Shown here piece after piece: positions 1 through 8,642 of a stretch of 64,000 nucleotides of DNA. Within the stretch, counting starts at the first letter, position 1. Each line of letters opens with the position of its first letter. The notes below the pieces were generated by a model. It had not been told where the DNA came from, ran no database searches, and was given only the letters and a program-made list of their open reading frames with translations. The DNA comes from Granulicella mallensis (lineage in GTDB: Bacteria; Acidobacteriota; Terriglobia; Terriglobales; Acidobacteriaceae). The stretch spans positions 342,057 through 406,056 of the forward strand of contig NZ_JACHIO010000003.1 of NCBI RefSeq assembly GCF_014203225.1, written 5' to 3'. The position numbers were made by a program, and so were the translations under genes.

Positions 1-418
1 CGATGAGTCGAGCTGCGACCTCGGGAGGGATTTGTTTCTTCCCGGCGTGCACCTTGCGGATCATTTCTACGAGCTGTTTTCTGGGCATGCTTTTGAGCAT
101 GTAACCTTGCGCTCCCGCCTCCAGCGCGCGCTGAATCTCGGCGTCTCCTTCAAACGTCGTTAGCATGATCACTCGGGCATCTGCAAACTCTGTGCGAATG
201 GCAAGCAATGCGTCGATGCCCCCCATATCCGGCATCCGGACATCCATGAGTGTCACGTCGGGCTGATGTTCACGAAATCCTTGAATGGCTTCGTGTCCAG
301 TTGATGCCTCTGCAACCAATTGCATGTCGGGTTCATTTCTGATGACGGCCGCAATGCCTTCCCTCATGAGAGGATGGTCGTCAACGCAGAAGACTCGAAT
401 CCTTGGGATAATGCTCAT
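1..418 (-). CDS. NarL/LuxR-family response regulator (partial, C-terminus outside window)
   Basis: I translated this from the minus strand; it runs off the left edge. The 139 visible residues form a receiver domain: the acidic pair is D13/D14 in a VDDHPLMREG context, the phospho-acceptor is D59 in LMDVRMPDMGG, and the conserved lysine lies in YMLKSMP. The order and motifs are those of NarL/FixJ regulators, so a C-terminal HTH probably follows outside the window. The ATG overlaps the stop of the sensor kinase by four bases (ATGA), which implies translational coupling. It is the expected output regulator for that kinase; target genes cannot be seen. Confidence 0.9.
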   Translation of the reverse strand, partial: MSIIPRIRVFCVDDHPLMREGIAAVIRNEPDMQLVAEASTGHEAIQGFREHQPDVTLMDVRMPDMGGIDALLAIRTEFADARVIMLTTFEGDAEIQRALEAGAQGYMLKSMPRKQLVEMIRKVHAGKKQIPPEVAARLI

Positions 419-3400
419 TTATGTACTCGCTTCGCTTTGTTATGCTTCGCGGTCTCAAGCCTCTCTCGGCTAAGCCAACGGAACCACTGCGATATAGGGC
501 CATTCGAACCTTTTTCGAATGCGACCGTGCCGGGAACCGTTAATTCTATTTCAGTTCCTGCGCCAATGCGGCTTCGAAGTCTTAGATGAGCGCCAATTCT
601 TTCGGAGCGCTCTCGGATGCCGACGAGTCCCCAGTGCCCCTCACGGCCTGAGTGCAGCACTTGAGGGTCGATTCCACGACCATCGTCTCGCACCAACACT
701 TTAAGATGTCTGCTCGCATATTCTACTTCGACTTCGATATGGTTCGCCTGTGCATGCATAAATGCATTCAATAGGGCCTCGCGGCCAATGCGATAGACTT
801 CATCGCGGATCAGCGGCCGCAATGGACGCGTAACACTATCAACGATAACGCGGAAATCAGTTTTGTTGTCGAAGGGAAATTCCTGTCGCAGTCGCGAGAA
901 GGCAGTCTCAAGGCTTTGGTTGCCCGATTCCGTTGTGCGCAAACCACGCAGCGCATTTCTACCTTCTTGAGTGACTGTACTCATCAATTGCAGGACCCGT
1001 CTCAAGAGAGGTTTGGTGGGAGAGTCCTCCGGGAGTTGGTCTTCCGCTACATCAAGCTGGAGAGAGGCGCTCAGAACACCTTGCAGCAGCGTGTCATGCA
1101 ATTCTTGCGCAATGCGCGTACGCTCTGCGAGCCGTTCTTGGAAGCCAACATTCAATCGTTTCGTCAATTGGTGAATGTGAAAGCGATAAATGGCGAGGAT
1201 CGTCAGGCAAGACCCTGCAAGACAAGCCACTCGAAACCACCACGTTTGCCAGAACGCAGGTTCGATCACGAAAGGGACAGAAGTCTCCGGACCATTCCAA
1301 AGACCGACACTGTTGGAGGCAACGATGCGGAAGAGATATGTGCCAGGGCCCAGGTTTTTATAGACAACCTGCCTTGACGCAACGATATCGCTCCAACCTT
1401 GATCGGAACCATCGAGCTTATAACGAAAACGGATGCGTTCTCGCGCAGCCAAGTTCGTATTGTCGTAATTCAAGGTAATGCTCTGAATTCCAGAGGGAAT
1501 TTTGATGGGGTTCTGCACATTAACCTGATTTCCGCCAGCGGACATAGATCCGATTCGCACTGCGACTGGAATCGAATTTCTGAAGATGGCGATCGGATCG
1601 GCCATGGACAAACCCGACTTAAGAGAGATCCAGATGCGTCCTTCAGGGTCAGCAACTACGGTGCCGTCGCGACTCACGCCTTCCACCCCCTGGAGGCCGT
1701 CGTCGATTCCATAGCTTTGAACATCGGTATCAGAGAGCAATCCGCTCAAAAGTCCGTCCCTATTGACGCGAAGTACGTGATCTGAGGTGGTGAACCAGAG
1801 GGAACCCATCCCGTCTTCCGCAACTCCGAAGATCTGCTCCCGTAATGCCTCGGGCAGTCTCGCTGGAACTTTGATCTTTCCGGAGGATATGTACGCCAGA
1901 CCGCCGGGGGTTACGACCCACACCACATGCTTTGTGTCTTCAATGATTGTTCTTACTGTTGACGATGGCAGGCCGTCGTTAGCTGTATAAATTGTCCAAT
2001 GCCGATTTGCGAACGAGGCTAAACCGCTGGGGGTAGCCAACCATGTTGTCCCATCGAAGCCTTCGACTATGGAATTGACAGCATTTGAGGGGAGTCCACT
2101 GGAGTCGGAATAATTGGTAAATTTCCCGCCATTCAATCTGCTTACGCCGGCGCTCACAGTCCCAGCCCAGATCGTCCCATCGCGTTCACGGTGCACGGAA
2201 TAAACGCTGTTCTGCGCAAGGCCATCCGCCTGTGTATAGGTGTGGGCCGCAAATGAGTCGCCCTTTCCGGTCAGCACGGTGAGACCGCCATGTTGCCGTC
2301 CGACGCAGACTTCACCGTCACCACCGCTAACGGAATACACAACATCGTGTTCCAGTCCATCGACAGTGATATGACCGACTTGCCCGTCCTTCATCCAGTA
2401 GAGGCCACCCGAGAGCGGCGCAAACCAGATCCGGCCCGTGGAGTCGGGGTAGACTGAGCCAATGCCGGTTGACGGAAGACCTTCAGAAGTCGAATAGGTT
2501 GTAAGCATTCCATTTCGCAGTCGCTCGACTCCTCGCGAACCGCCAAACCAAATATCTCCGTCGAGATCTTGATAGATTGCTGTTACTTCAAACCCAGGCT
2601 TTGGGTTAAGCAGGTCGAGCGAAACAACGCCGGATGGAGTAATGCGCACGATGCCATGGTTCGTTCCAATCCAGATGTTTAGGTCACGATCTCTGGCCAT
2701 CGCCAGAATCTGTAGTTGCTTCAGCGAAGAAGTCAAGTGAGGGGTGGCCAGTACGCCGCCCTCCCACAAATGAATGCCGCTGTCGGTTCCAATCCATAAG
2801 CCGCCGGTGACTGCGGGCAGAAGGGCATTGATCTTCGAACCCTTGAGCTCCTGAGCAACTGCGGAAATGTGATTCTGGCTCAGACGAAAGAGACCGTTAT
2901 CTTGTGTGCCGAACCAGATACTCTGGTCTCGCGTCGCAGCTAGGGAGATGACAATACCGGGAATTTGCTCTGCACTGACTATTGTCTCCAGGCGCCCTCC
3001 CTCATATCGGAATGTCCGGTCCCCAAGTCCGGAGAGAATGACGCGACCCTTGTAGTCGGAAGAGGTCGCTGTAAAGGTGATGTCCTGAAGATCGAATCGG
3101 GTGTATGGGTCCTCAAACTTCCCATCATGATAAAGAAGCATGTGTGGACCTTCGAGACGAATCCAGAGATTCCCGCTGGCATCGGTAACGAGGCCGCGCA
3201 CGGGACTAATCGGAGGCGAATCTGGGAGAGGTCGCTGAATCAGAATGAAATTGGCCCCATCGAATCGAACCAGACCTCTTTCGGTTCCAATCCACAAATA
3301 ACCATCGGCCGATTGGCGAATGGTGTAAATCCTTCCTCCAATAAATCCTTTGTCCTCGCCCCACTTGTCATGTACGTATTGTGAGATTCTCCTGGTAGGG

Positions 3401-3513
3401 TCTAATCCAAAAGCAGTATTCACTAGACATAAGAGCGCGATCCCATTTAAGAGAACCTTGCGTAGCCGATGCCTCTGCATCACGTTTTCAGGGTAGGAAC
3501 TCGAATTTTTCAA
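415..3513 (-). CDS. Propeller-type hybrid sensor histidine kinase (two-component regulator propeller, Y_Y_Y, HisKA_3, HATPase_c)
   Basis: This membrane sensor kinase has about 1032 residues. A signal-like hydrophobic N-terminus is followed by many repeated propeller blades with W-IGT and IWFGT signatures (roughly residues 40-690). A Y_Y_Y immunoglobulin-like domain (near YKNLGPGTYLFRI), one transmembrane helix (WWFRVACLAGSCLTILAIY), a HisKA_3 dimerisation helix with the phospho-accepting His in QELHDTLLQG (near residue 805) and a C-terminal ATPase with the DDGRGI box come next. Such periplasmic propellers commonly sense saccharides or cell-wall fragments. The reported start is TTG with GAGG upstream, inside the preceding gene; ATG at 3480 is an alternative that places the signal peptide at the very N-terminus. 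Confidence 0.9.
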   Translation of the reverse strand: MKNSSSYPENVMQRHRLRKVLLNGIALLCLVNTAFGLDPTRRISQYVHDKWGEDKGFIGGRIYTIRQSADGYLWIGTERGLVRFDGANFILIQRPLPDSPPISPVRGLVTDASGNLWIRLEGPHMLLYHDGKFEDPYTRFDLQDITFTATSSDYKGRVILSGLGDRTFRYEGGRLETIVSAEQIPGIVISLAATRDQSIWFGTQDNGLFRLSQNHISAVAQELKGSKINALLPAVTGGLWIGTDSGIHLWEGGVLATPHLTSSLKQLQILAMARDRDLNIWIGTNHGIVRITPSGVVSLDLLNPKPGFEVTAIYQDLDGDIWFGGSRGVERLRNGMLTTYSTSEGLPSTGIGSVYPDSTGRIWFAPLSGGLYWMKDGQVGHITVDGLEHDVVYSVSGGDGEVCVGRQHGGLTVLTGKGDSFAAHTYTQADGLAQNSVYSVHRERDGTIWAGTVSAGVSRLNGGKFTNYSDSSGLPSNAVNSIVEGFDGTTWLATPSGLASFANRHWTIYTANDGLPSSTVRTIIEDTKHVVWVVTPGGLAYISSGKIKVPARLPEALREQIFGVAEDGMGSLWFTTSDHVLRVNRDGLLSGLLSDTDVQSYGIDDGLQGVEGVSRDGTVVADPEGRIWISLKSGLSMADPIAIFRNSIPVAVRIGSMSAGGNQVNVQNPIKIPSGIQSITLNYDNTNLAARERIRFRYKLDGSDQGWSDIVASRQVVYKNLGPGTYLFRIVASNSVGLWNGPETSVPFVIEPAFWQTWWFRVACLAGSCLTILAIYRFHIHQLTKRLNVGFQERLAERTRIAQELHDTLLQGVLSASLQLDVAEDQLPEDSPTKPLLRRVLQLMSTVTQEGRNALRGLRTTESGNQSLETAFSRLRQEFPFDNKTDFRVIVDSVTRPLRPLIRDEVYRIGREALLNAFMHAQANHIEVEVEYASRHLKVLVRDDGRGIDPQVLHSGREGHWGLVGIRERSERIGAHLRLRSRIGAGTEIELTVPGTVAFEKGSNGPISQWFRWLSRERLETAKHNKAKRVHK

Positions 3514-4576
3514 TCACAACCTCGATCGGTTGTTGAGAAGAAGCCTTCGTAAGTCGATAGCTGTACAAGCCCATGTGAACCGTTTCCTTGGCAGGAGTCG
3601 GAACCCCCGAGGTAAAGATGTGTTCACTAATGGTGGCGGCTCCGGGGCCTATCCCCGATCCGCGGACAGTCTTAAACGAAGCGCGTCCGGCCTCCCAACG
3701 TAACATGTGGGCCAGCACTCCGGCCGGGGCCGTGAATCGAGAGACGTTTTCAGGGACATAAAAAGGTTGGACAACATATTGCGCATTCTTGCTGTCTGCA
3801 ATACCCCAGCGGCTCAATTCGATGTCAAGTTCACCAGGAATGTTATCCGTTCGAAAGTCATCATTTGTATACAACCCCAGAGCAGCAGATGGGCCAAAAT
3901 GACCGGTATCTTGAACTACAAAGATGTACGAACCATAACCCAGACTTCGGGTCAGACTCACCTCGGCACATGTCCATAGGCCATCATGCTCCTCCATGCG
4001 AAGATGCAGATAGCCGTTCTTATCGGTCCACACATTCGAGGGATCGTAGGAGTTGGGTTGCCCTCCTCGATCGCTCGCCGCGTTACGCACTCTCCAGTCA
4101 TATCCACTAAAGTGGATGACCTTAGAAACAATTTGGGCAAGAGGCTTGCCTGTCGAAGTAGCGATTGCGACTACGCCGTTGCCTTCTGCAGGCAACGTCG
4201 TAACCTTCGTTGCAGGATGAAAGCCGGGCTCAACGAGGATCGCTGCATAATCGGTGCCGAGATGGGTCGAGTTCCTCCACGTCGAATCGGGCTGAATCTT
4301 CGTAAAAGGCTGATTCGCAAAAGGTTGAATCCACCAAATACCGCTGCGTGCGTAAAGCACGATCTGTTCGCCAGGTTTGGCGCCGTTCGCCCGCCCTCCG
4401 ATAAAGTCCAGTTGTACCGGACCGCCAGGATTGGAGGCGGGGACTAGCGTGATTTGAACGTTTGGCTTGGGAGGCACCCTACTCGAATTGCAGGCATAGA
4501 GAAGGGCGCTCACGAACACGAGAAGGATATTCGATCGAAGCTTTTGGAAGGAGGACGTGTAAGGGGAAGGTTTCAT
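3488..4576 (-). CDS. GH16-like exported lipoprotein
   Basis: The predicted protein has 362 residues and a lipoprotein signal (hydrophobic stretch ending LLYAC). The C-terminal half resembles the GH16 jelly roll: a strand region CAEVSLTRSLGYGSY is followed by GELDIELSRWG, which matches the ExDxE catalytic signature of GH16 with Glu-Leu-Asp-Ile-Glu. It may therefore bind or cleave beta-glucans. The gene overlaps the 5' end of the sensor kinase and probably forms an operon with kinase and regulator, so polysaccharide sensing is a reasonable inference. Overall similarity to known GH16 enzymes is only inferred from these motifs. Confidence 0.65.
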   Translation of the reverse strand: MKPSPYTSSFQKLRSNILLVFVSALLYACNSSRVPPKPNVQITLVPASNPGGPVQLDFIGGRANGAKPGEQIVLYARSGIWWIQPFANQPFTKIQPDSTWRNSTHLGTDYAAILVEPGFHPATKVTTLPAEGNGVVAIATSTGKPLAQIVSKVIHFSGYDWRVRNAASDRGGQPNSYDPSNVWTDKNGYLHLRMEEHDGLWTCAEVSLTRSLGYGSYIFVVQDTGHFGPSAALGLYTNDDFRTDNIPGELDIELSRWGIADSKNAQYVVQPFYVPENVSRFTAPAGVLAHMLRWEAGRASFKTVRGSGIGPGAATISEHIFTSGVPTPAKETVHMGLYSYRLTKASSQQPIEVVIEKFEFLP

Positions 4577-5007
4577 ATTCCTCCAAATGTCGCAATTTCT
4601 GACTATGAGCGACGCCGATTCCTCTTACCAAGGGGCAGAAATGCAGCGGGCCAGAGGATTGACCCCAAAAAACAACTCCGTAAGCAAAAGATTACACAAT
4701 CTACCGGCTATCGCACACGTTTTCGGATTGTCTAGCGTTGCTCTCAGTCATATATATACGCTTCGGGAATACCGATGCTGATCTATGGAGAACTATAGCA
4801 GTGTTCTGATGATGATTCGACATTCCGCTCGGACATCTAAGGAGGGAATTCAGAGTGCTAACCTTCGTGCCTGCCTTTCATGTTTGCGGTCTCTTTTGTG
4901 TCGTCCAAAACACTTCTTGCTCTCGATGTAGCATCGATTTCGGATATTCCAATGGGTTGTGGAAACTTCTAGGAGCCTTAGCCTGGTTGATAGGGCGCGG
5001 CTGGCTT
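4577..5007. other. Intergenic region without recognised gene
   Basis: This stretch lies upstream of the lipoprotein and next to the truncated integrase. It contains ORFs on both strands, but none has a recognisable domain or convincing ribosome-binding site. A promoter for the minus-strand operon is expected near 4580-4760 but was not pinned down. Confidence 0.4.
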
Positions 5008-5142
5008 TCAGCGTTTTCGTCCTGTTGGTTGGTTTTGTTCGCACATGCCGAGCGCCTTCGCTTTCATATCGAGGTCGGTCTCGGCGTATACGTTGGTGGT
5101 GTCGAGCGAGACGTGCCCGAGCCACGCGCGGATGGTATTGAT
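5008..5142 (-). pseudogene. C-terminal remnant of a tyrosine recombinase, cut by the transposon
   Basis: Forty-five codons on the minus strand end at a TGA (5010-5008). They contain the C-terminal catalytic box of tyrosine recombinases: INTIRAWLGHVSLDTTNVY carries the His of the LGH motif and the nucleophilic Tyr, followed by an AETD-type tail. The reading frame runs straight into the left end of the transposon at 5143, so the rest of the gene has been lost. It belongs to a different subfamily from the three intact recombinases of this window, judged by its LGHVSLDTT box versus their LGHSSIQTTE box. Confidence 0.75.
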
Positions 5143-5189
5143 TGTCGTTTATCACAATAAATGTCGCATTTTTATCACGCTCTTTGTCG
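5143..5189 (+). repeat. Left transposon end: three TGTCG-containing repeats
   Basis: TGTCG occurs at 5143, 5162 and 5185 (spacings 19 and 23), twice followed by a TTTATCAC or TTTTATCAC tail. This layout matches the multiple transposase-binding sites found in TnsB/TniA-type ends. The array is the inverted counterpart of the one at 8499-8548. Confidence 0.75.
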
Positions 5190-5202
5190 TATCCTTCGAG
5201 GC

Positions 5203-6657
5203 ATGAGCGAGGGTGGTGAAGTTGCGGTTCCAATCGAGAGCCGTGCCTTGGAGCGTTATAGGCTGATTGAGCCGTTCCTGCGAGGCGCAAGAACACTCGC
5301 GTCGATTGCAGGGCAAGCCGACGTCAATCTCAGAACAGCGCAGCGCTGGGTCGACCTTTACCGTAGGGACGGTCTGGAGGCTCTTGCACAGAAGCAGCGC
5401 GTGGACCGTGGAAGCAAGCGTGCGATGTCGCAGAAGATGGTTGAAACCATCGAGGGCCTGGCGCTCGAAAGGCCTCGGGTTCCCATTTCTGCCATCTATC
5501 GAGAGTTGCAGGAATTTGCGGCGAAGACCGGCGAACGGCTCCCGAGTTATCCCGCTGTCTATCGAGTGGTGAAGGCGATTCCGATCAGCCTGATGACTTT
5601 GGCGCACAGTGGAACCCGAATGTATTGCGAGCGCTTCGACCTGGTTCATCGTCGCGAAGCAGCTAGACCCAATGCCATTTGGCAGGCCGATCATGCGCAA
5701 CTCAGGATTCAGCTTCTTCGTGAGGATGGGACGACTGGAAAGCCCTGGCTCACCATTGTGATTGATGACTATAGCCGAGCCATCGCAGGCTACTACCTTG
5801 GGTTCGAGCCACCATCCGTCCTAAGGACAAGCCTTGCGCTGCGCCAGGCAATCTGGCGAAAGACGGATGCGCGTTGGCCGATCTGCGGCATCCCGGACGT
5901 ACTCTACACCGATAACGGCTCCGACTTCACATCGCGGCACATGGAGTACGTTGCGGCGGATCTGAAGATGCAACTCGTGTTCTCAACACCCGGGCAGCCA
6001 CGCGGACGTGGCAGAATCGAGCGATTTTTCCGCACAGTCAACGAGATGTTTCTGTGCACACTCGACGGTTATGCCGGCAAGTCCAGACGTAAGCCGAGCC
6101 TCACGCTGGATGCATTCGATGCCTTGTTCAAAGCGTTTCTCCTGCACACCTATCACTGCAGGCCGAACAAGGCAGATGAGCTGTCACCAGTGCAACGCTG
6201 GGAAAAGGGTGGATTTCTGCCTCGCATATTGGACTCGCTGGAAAGGCTCGACCTTCTGCTGGTGCACGAAGCGAAAGAGCGCAAAGTCCGCCCTGATGGT
6301 ATTCACTTTCATCGCCTCCGATACTTGTCTCCTGTTCTAGCGGCGTACGTGGGCGAGTCGATCACAGTGCGCTACGACCCCCGGGACGTGGGCGAAGTTC
6401 GGGTCTTTTATCGAGACAAATTCCTGTGCCGGGCAATCTCAGCCGAATTGACTGGTGCGGTGGTGCCCCTTCGCGAGATCGTCCGGTCGCGTAACCAGCG
6501 AAGGAATGAACTCCGGGGCATCCTCAAGAACCGACAACAAGCCGTCGATGCTTTACTCGATCTGAAACGCGGACATGTATCCAAGGAGCCAGATGCCAAC
6601 AGCACCGTTGCAATCCAGCCCGCTGCCCCCAAACTCAAGCGCTATCGGAACGAATAG
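5203..6657 (+). CDS. DD35E transposase, TniA/TnsB/Mu-type
   Basis: The protein has 484 residues from the ATG at 5203, chosen because an earlier ATG (5161) lies inside the terminal repeats. An N-terminal helix-turn-helix (TLASIAGQADVNLRTAQRWVDLYRRDG) precedes an rve-type catalytic core. The catalytic triad is D163 (WQADHAQ), D237 (LYTDNGSDF) and E273 (GRIERFFRT), with 35 residues between the last two. A Mu-C-like beta-barrel (VGESITVRYDPRDVGEVRVF) and a basic C-terminus follow. It is expected to recognise the TGTCG end repeats and to work with the overlapping ATPase. All catalytic residues are present, so it may be active. Confidence 0.9.
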   Translation: MSEGGEVAVPIESRALERYRLIEPFLRGARTLASIAGQADVNLRTAQRWVDLYRRDGLEALAQKQRVDRGSKRAMSQKMVETIEGLALERPRVPISAIYRELQEFAAKTGERLPSYPAVYRVVKAIPISLMTLAHSGTRMYCERFDLVHRREAARPNAIWQADHAQLRIQLLREDGTTGKPWLTIVIDDYSRAIAGYYLGFEPPSVLRTSLALRQAIWRKTDARWPICGIPDVLYTDNGSDFTSRHMEYVAADLKMQLVFSTPGQPRGRGRIERFFRTVNEMFLCTLDGYAGKSRRKPSLTLDAFDALFKAFLLHTYHCRPNKADELSPVQRWEKGGFLPRILDSLERLDLLLVHEAKERKVRPDGIHFHRLRYLSPVLAAYVGESITVRYDPRDVGEVRVFYRDKFLCRAISAELTGAVVPLREIVRSRNQRRNELRGILKNRQQAVDALLDLKRGHVSKEPDANSTVAIQPAAPKLKRYRNE

Positions 6658-7558
6658 CGCGGATTTTATCGAGACGTTGGAGTATCGGCGCTTCGTTGAA
6701 TTCTGCGATGCTTGTCGCCAGTACCGTTATATCGGTCTCTGCTTCGGCCCACCGGGCGTCGGCAAGACGCTGTCGGCTTCACGGTACAGCAGGAACGATG
6801 CGATCGGCGCCTACGATTCCGCGATCAAAGAGACACCCTTAGTTCCACCGATTGACACCGTGCTCTACACGCCTCTGGTCATGAACTCGCCGTCGCGCGT
6901 GGATAGTGACATTAAGCGAGCCCGAGAGACTGTGGCCGGCATGGTGAGGTGGCCGCTGAGACGCGAAGCTCAGGCGACGCTCAAGGCTCTCCGCGAACGC
7001 GACGAAGCTTGTAGATCTCAGAACCTCGATCTTCCTGCGAAAGAGAGAACTGATGTCGCCTCGCTGAAGCCTAGTTACATGGAAGTGTTCGCGGACTATG
7101 CGGCACGGGAAAAATCTCTAGCTGATCCGACGACGCTCATCGTTGTCGATGAGGCAGATCGGCTACGCATGAACAGCCTTGAGCAGTTGCGTGCAATCTT
7201 CGACGAGGGGGCAGCCGGTCTGGTTTTGATCGGCATGCCTGGCATCGAGCAACGCGTCGCACGGTTTGCGCAGCTCTACTCACGCATCGGCTTTGTGCAC
7301 GAGTTCCGGCCGCTCGGCGAAACGGAGATTGAGAAGTTGCTGGATGACCACTGGACTCCTCGCGGGGTCCGTCTTCCAAATGAGCCGATGACACCAGAGG
7401 TCGAGGCGGCGATCATCCGCATGACGGCGGGCAACTTCCGACTGCTGAAGCGGATTCTCGCGCAGATTGAGCGAGTTCTCGACGCGAACAACATCGACAC
7501 CATTACGGCAGAATCGGTCTTGCTGGCGCGCGAAAGCCTTGTGATTGGTCAGGCCTAA
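6593..7558 (+). CDS. AAA+ transposition ATPase, TniB/TnsC-like
   Basis: The protein has about 321 residues from ATG 6593, which overlaps the transposase by about 65 bases and suggests translational coupling; ATG 6575 is an alternative. Walker A is GPPGVGKT, near residue 52; Walker B is TLIVVDEAD; a sensor-like GMPGIEQR follows, and the C-terminal region (GNFRLLKRILAQIERVL) resembles the lid of TniB/TnsC proteins. In this family the ATPase selects target DNA and activates the transposase. A truncated homologue lies at 35014-35727. Confidence 0.88.
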   Translation: MPTAPLQSSPLPPNSSAIGTNSADFIETLEYRRFVEFCDACRQYRYIGLCFGPPGVGKTLSASRYSRNDAIGAYDSAIKETPLVPPIDTVLYTPLVMNSPSRVDSDIKRARETVAGMVRWPLRREAQATLKALRERDEACRSQNLDLPAKERTDVASLKPSYMEVFADYAAREKSLADPTTLIVVDEADRLRMNSLEQLRAIFDEGAAGLVLIGMPGIEQRVARFAQLYSRIGFVHEFRPLGETEIEKLLDDHWTPRGVRLPNEPMTPEVEAAIIRMTAGNFRLLKRILAQIERVLDANNIDTITAESVLLARESLVIGQA

Positions 7559-7559
7559 A

Positions 7560-8504
7560 CTAGAGCCCTAAGTTGTCGTTCACCGCGATGGAGATGTCCT
7601 GCTCGGAGCCAAGATACCGCTCCGTCGTCTGGATCGAAGAGTGTCCCAGTAAGAACTTGATCTGCTCTAGATCGCCGCCGGATTTGCGGCAGAGTTTCGC
7701 GCAGGTGCGCCGAAGGTCGTGCGCGCCGAGCCGCTTCATACCGATTTCTTCAGCCGACTGCTGCACGATCGACCACACAGCCCAATCGCTAAGACTCGAA
7801 CGAGAGATCGTGCCGTTCTTCGCTACGGAACGAAAGATTCGCCCCTCAAGGAGTTCGCCTTCTGTCAGCCACGCATCGATGGCGGCTTTTACCCAGAGCG
7901 GGACTGCAACTGTCCGAATGCGATTGCCCTTCCCGCACAGATCGGCGATGACCCATCTTCCCTCGCGCTGCTGCACGTCCGCGATGTCAAGAACAGCAAG
8001 TTCACGTCGGCGTAGAGCGCAACCGACCAGCAAAGCCAAGATCGCGTAATCCCGCTTCCCTTTTAACGTGCTGCGATCTGGCACACGCAGCAGATCCTTC
8101 GCCTGTTCTCGCGTTAACCAGTTGCCCAACCTGTTCCCGCGCTGCGCCACGTTCGGGATGTCCGACAGATTGCTCGCCTCTTCTGCGCCTATCAGCCCAT
8201 TGCGCCGAGCCTCAGAGACCAGGCGCCGAGCAGCTGCGAGTTTCACGTTCACGGTCGAGGCTGCCAGGCTGTCCATCGACGCCTTCCACTCCTGCAGCAG
8301 AGCACGCGTCAAAGGTCGTCCGGCGGCAAAGGCGAATAGATCGTCCAGCGATTTCGAATAGTTTCTACGCGTGTTCGCCGCGGTCACAGAGTTCAGCACC
8401 ATCTGCTTCAGCAGCAACTGAGACACCGTCAGTTCCTGAGAACTGTCGTGATCCGTCCGCACCGAAGGGCTAAGCAGGATGCTCACACCCTCTGTATACG
8501 ACAT
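7560..8504 (-). CDS. Tyrosine recombinase (XerC/D-like) of the transposon
   Basis: The protein has 314 residues, with an N-terminal SAM-like DNA-binding domain (NTRRNYSKSLDDLFAFA) and a C-terminal catalytic domain. The catalytic residues are visible: Arg in GCALRRREL, His-Asp-Leu-Arg in GAHDLRRTCAKL, His in LGHSSIQTTE and the nucleophilic Tyr in ERYLG. It is convergent with the ATPase. The start codon ATG lies inside a TGTCG repeat of the right end, so transposase binding could repress it. A role in resolving cointegrates is inferred by analogy with resolvases in Tn402-like transposons. Paralogues are at 36327-37259 and 46611-47537. Confidence 0.9.
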   Translation of the reverse strand: MSYTEGVSILLSPSVRTDHDSSQELTVSQLLLKQMVLNSVTAANTRRNYSKSLDDLFAFAAGRPLTRALLQEWKASMDSLAASTVNVKLAAARRLVSEARRNGLIGAEEASNLSDIPNVAQRGNRLGNWLTREQAKDLLRVPDRSTLKGKRDYAILALLVGCALRRRELAVLDIADVQQREGRWVIADLCGKGNRIRTVAVPLWVKAAIDAWLTEGELLEGRIFRSVAKNGTISRSSLSDWAVWSIVQQSAEEIGMKRLGAHDLRRTCAKLCRKSGGDLEQIKFLLGHSSIQTTERYLGSEQDISIAVNDNLGL

Positions 8505-8548
8505 TTATTGTGATAAATCACGACAAATAATGTGATCAGAAAACGACA
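8499..8548 (-). repeat. Right transposon end: three CGACA (TGTCG inverted) repeats
   Basis: CGACA occurs at 8499, 8521 and 8544 with spacings of 22 and 23. The two inner copies share AATAAATGTCGT and ATTATTTGTCGT contexts when read inward. The array mirrors the left end and also covers the recombinase start codon. Confidence 0.75.
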
Positions 8549-8554
8549 CGGAAT

Positions 8555-8637
8555 GTGAAAAGCTACACTCACACAGCGCGAAGACCTCATCCAGGGCCTT
8601 GGCGTAATTGCGTTTGGAGTGCTCTGATTGTCACTCT
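8555..8637 (-). pseudogene. N-terminal remnant of a related tyrosine recombinase
   Basis: On the minus strand one frame reads EHSKRNYAKALDEVFALCE. This closely matches the N-terminal SPHSKRNYGRALDGLFVF of the recombinase at 46611-47537. The frame is broken upstream (a TGA, consistent with a 2-base loss) and is cut downstream by the right end of the transposon at 8548. It appears to belong to a related element that was interrupted by this one. Confidence 0.6.
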
Positions 8638-8642
8638 AAGAA

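Larger units (their letters stand above)
5143..8548. mobile_element. TniA/TniB-like transposon carrying a tyrosine recombinase
   Basis: The element begins TGTCGTTTATCAC at 5143 and ends at 8548; the right end read inward is TGTCGTTTTCTGATCAC. The latter resembles the TGTCATTTTC ends of the Tn402/Tn5053 family (recalled, not searched). It holds three genes: a DD35E transposase, an AAA+ ATPase overlapping it, and a convergent tyrosine recombinase two bases from the ATPase stop. No TniQ/TnsD or serine resolvase is visible. The flanks (ttgat left, cggaa right) do not match, so there is no 5-bp target duplication and a later rearrangement is likely. Confidence 0.8.

Noticed and set aside
4850..5296. 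Minus-strand frame of 148 residues across the transposon's left end
   Set aside because: It runs through the integrase remnant in the wrong frame and into the end repeats; no domain is visible.
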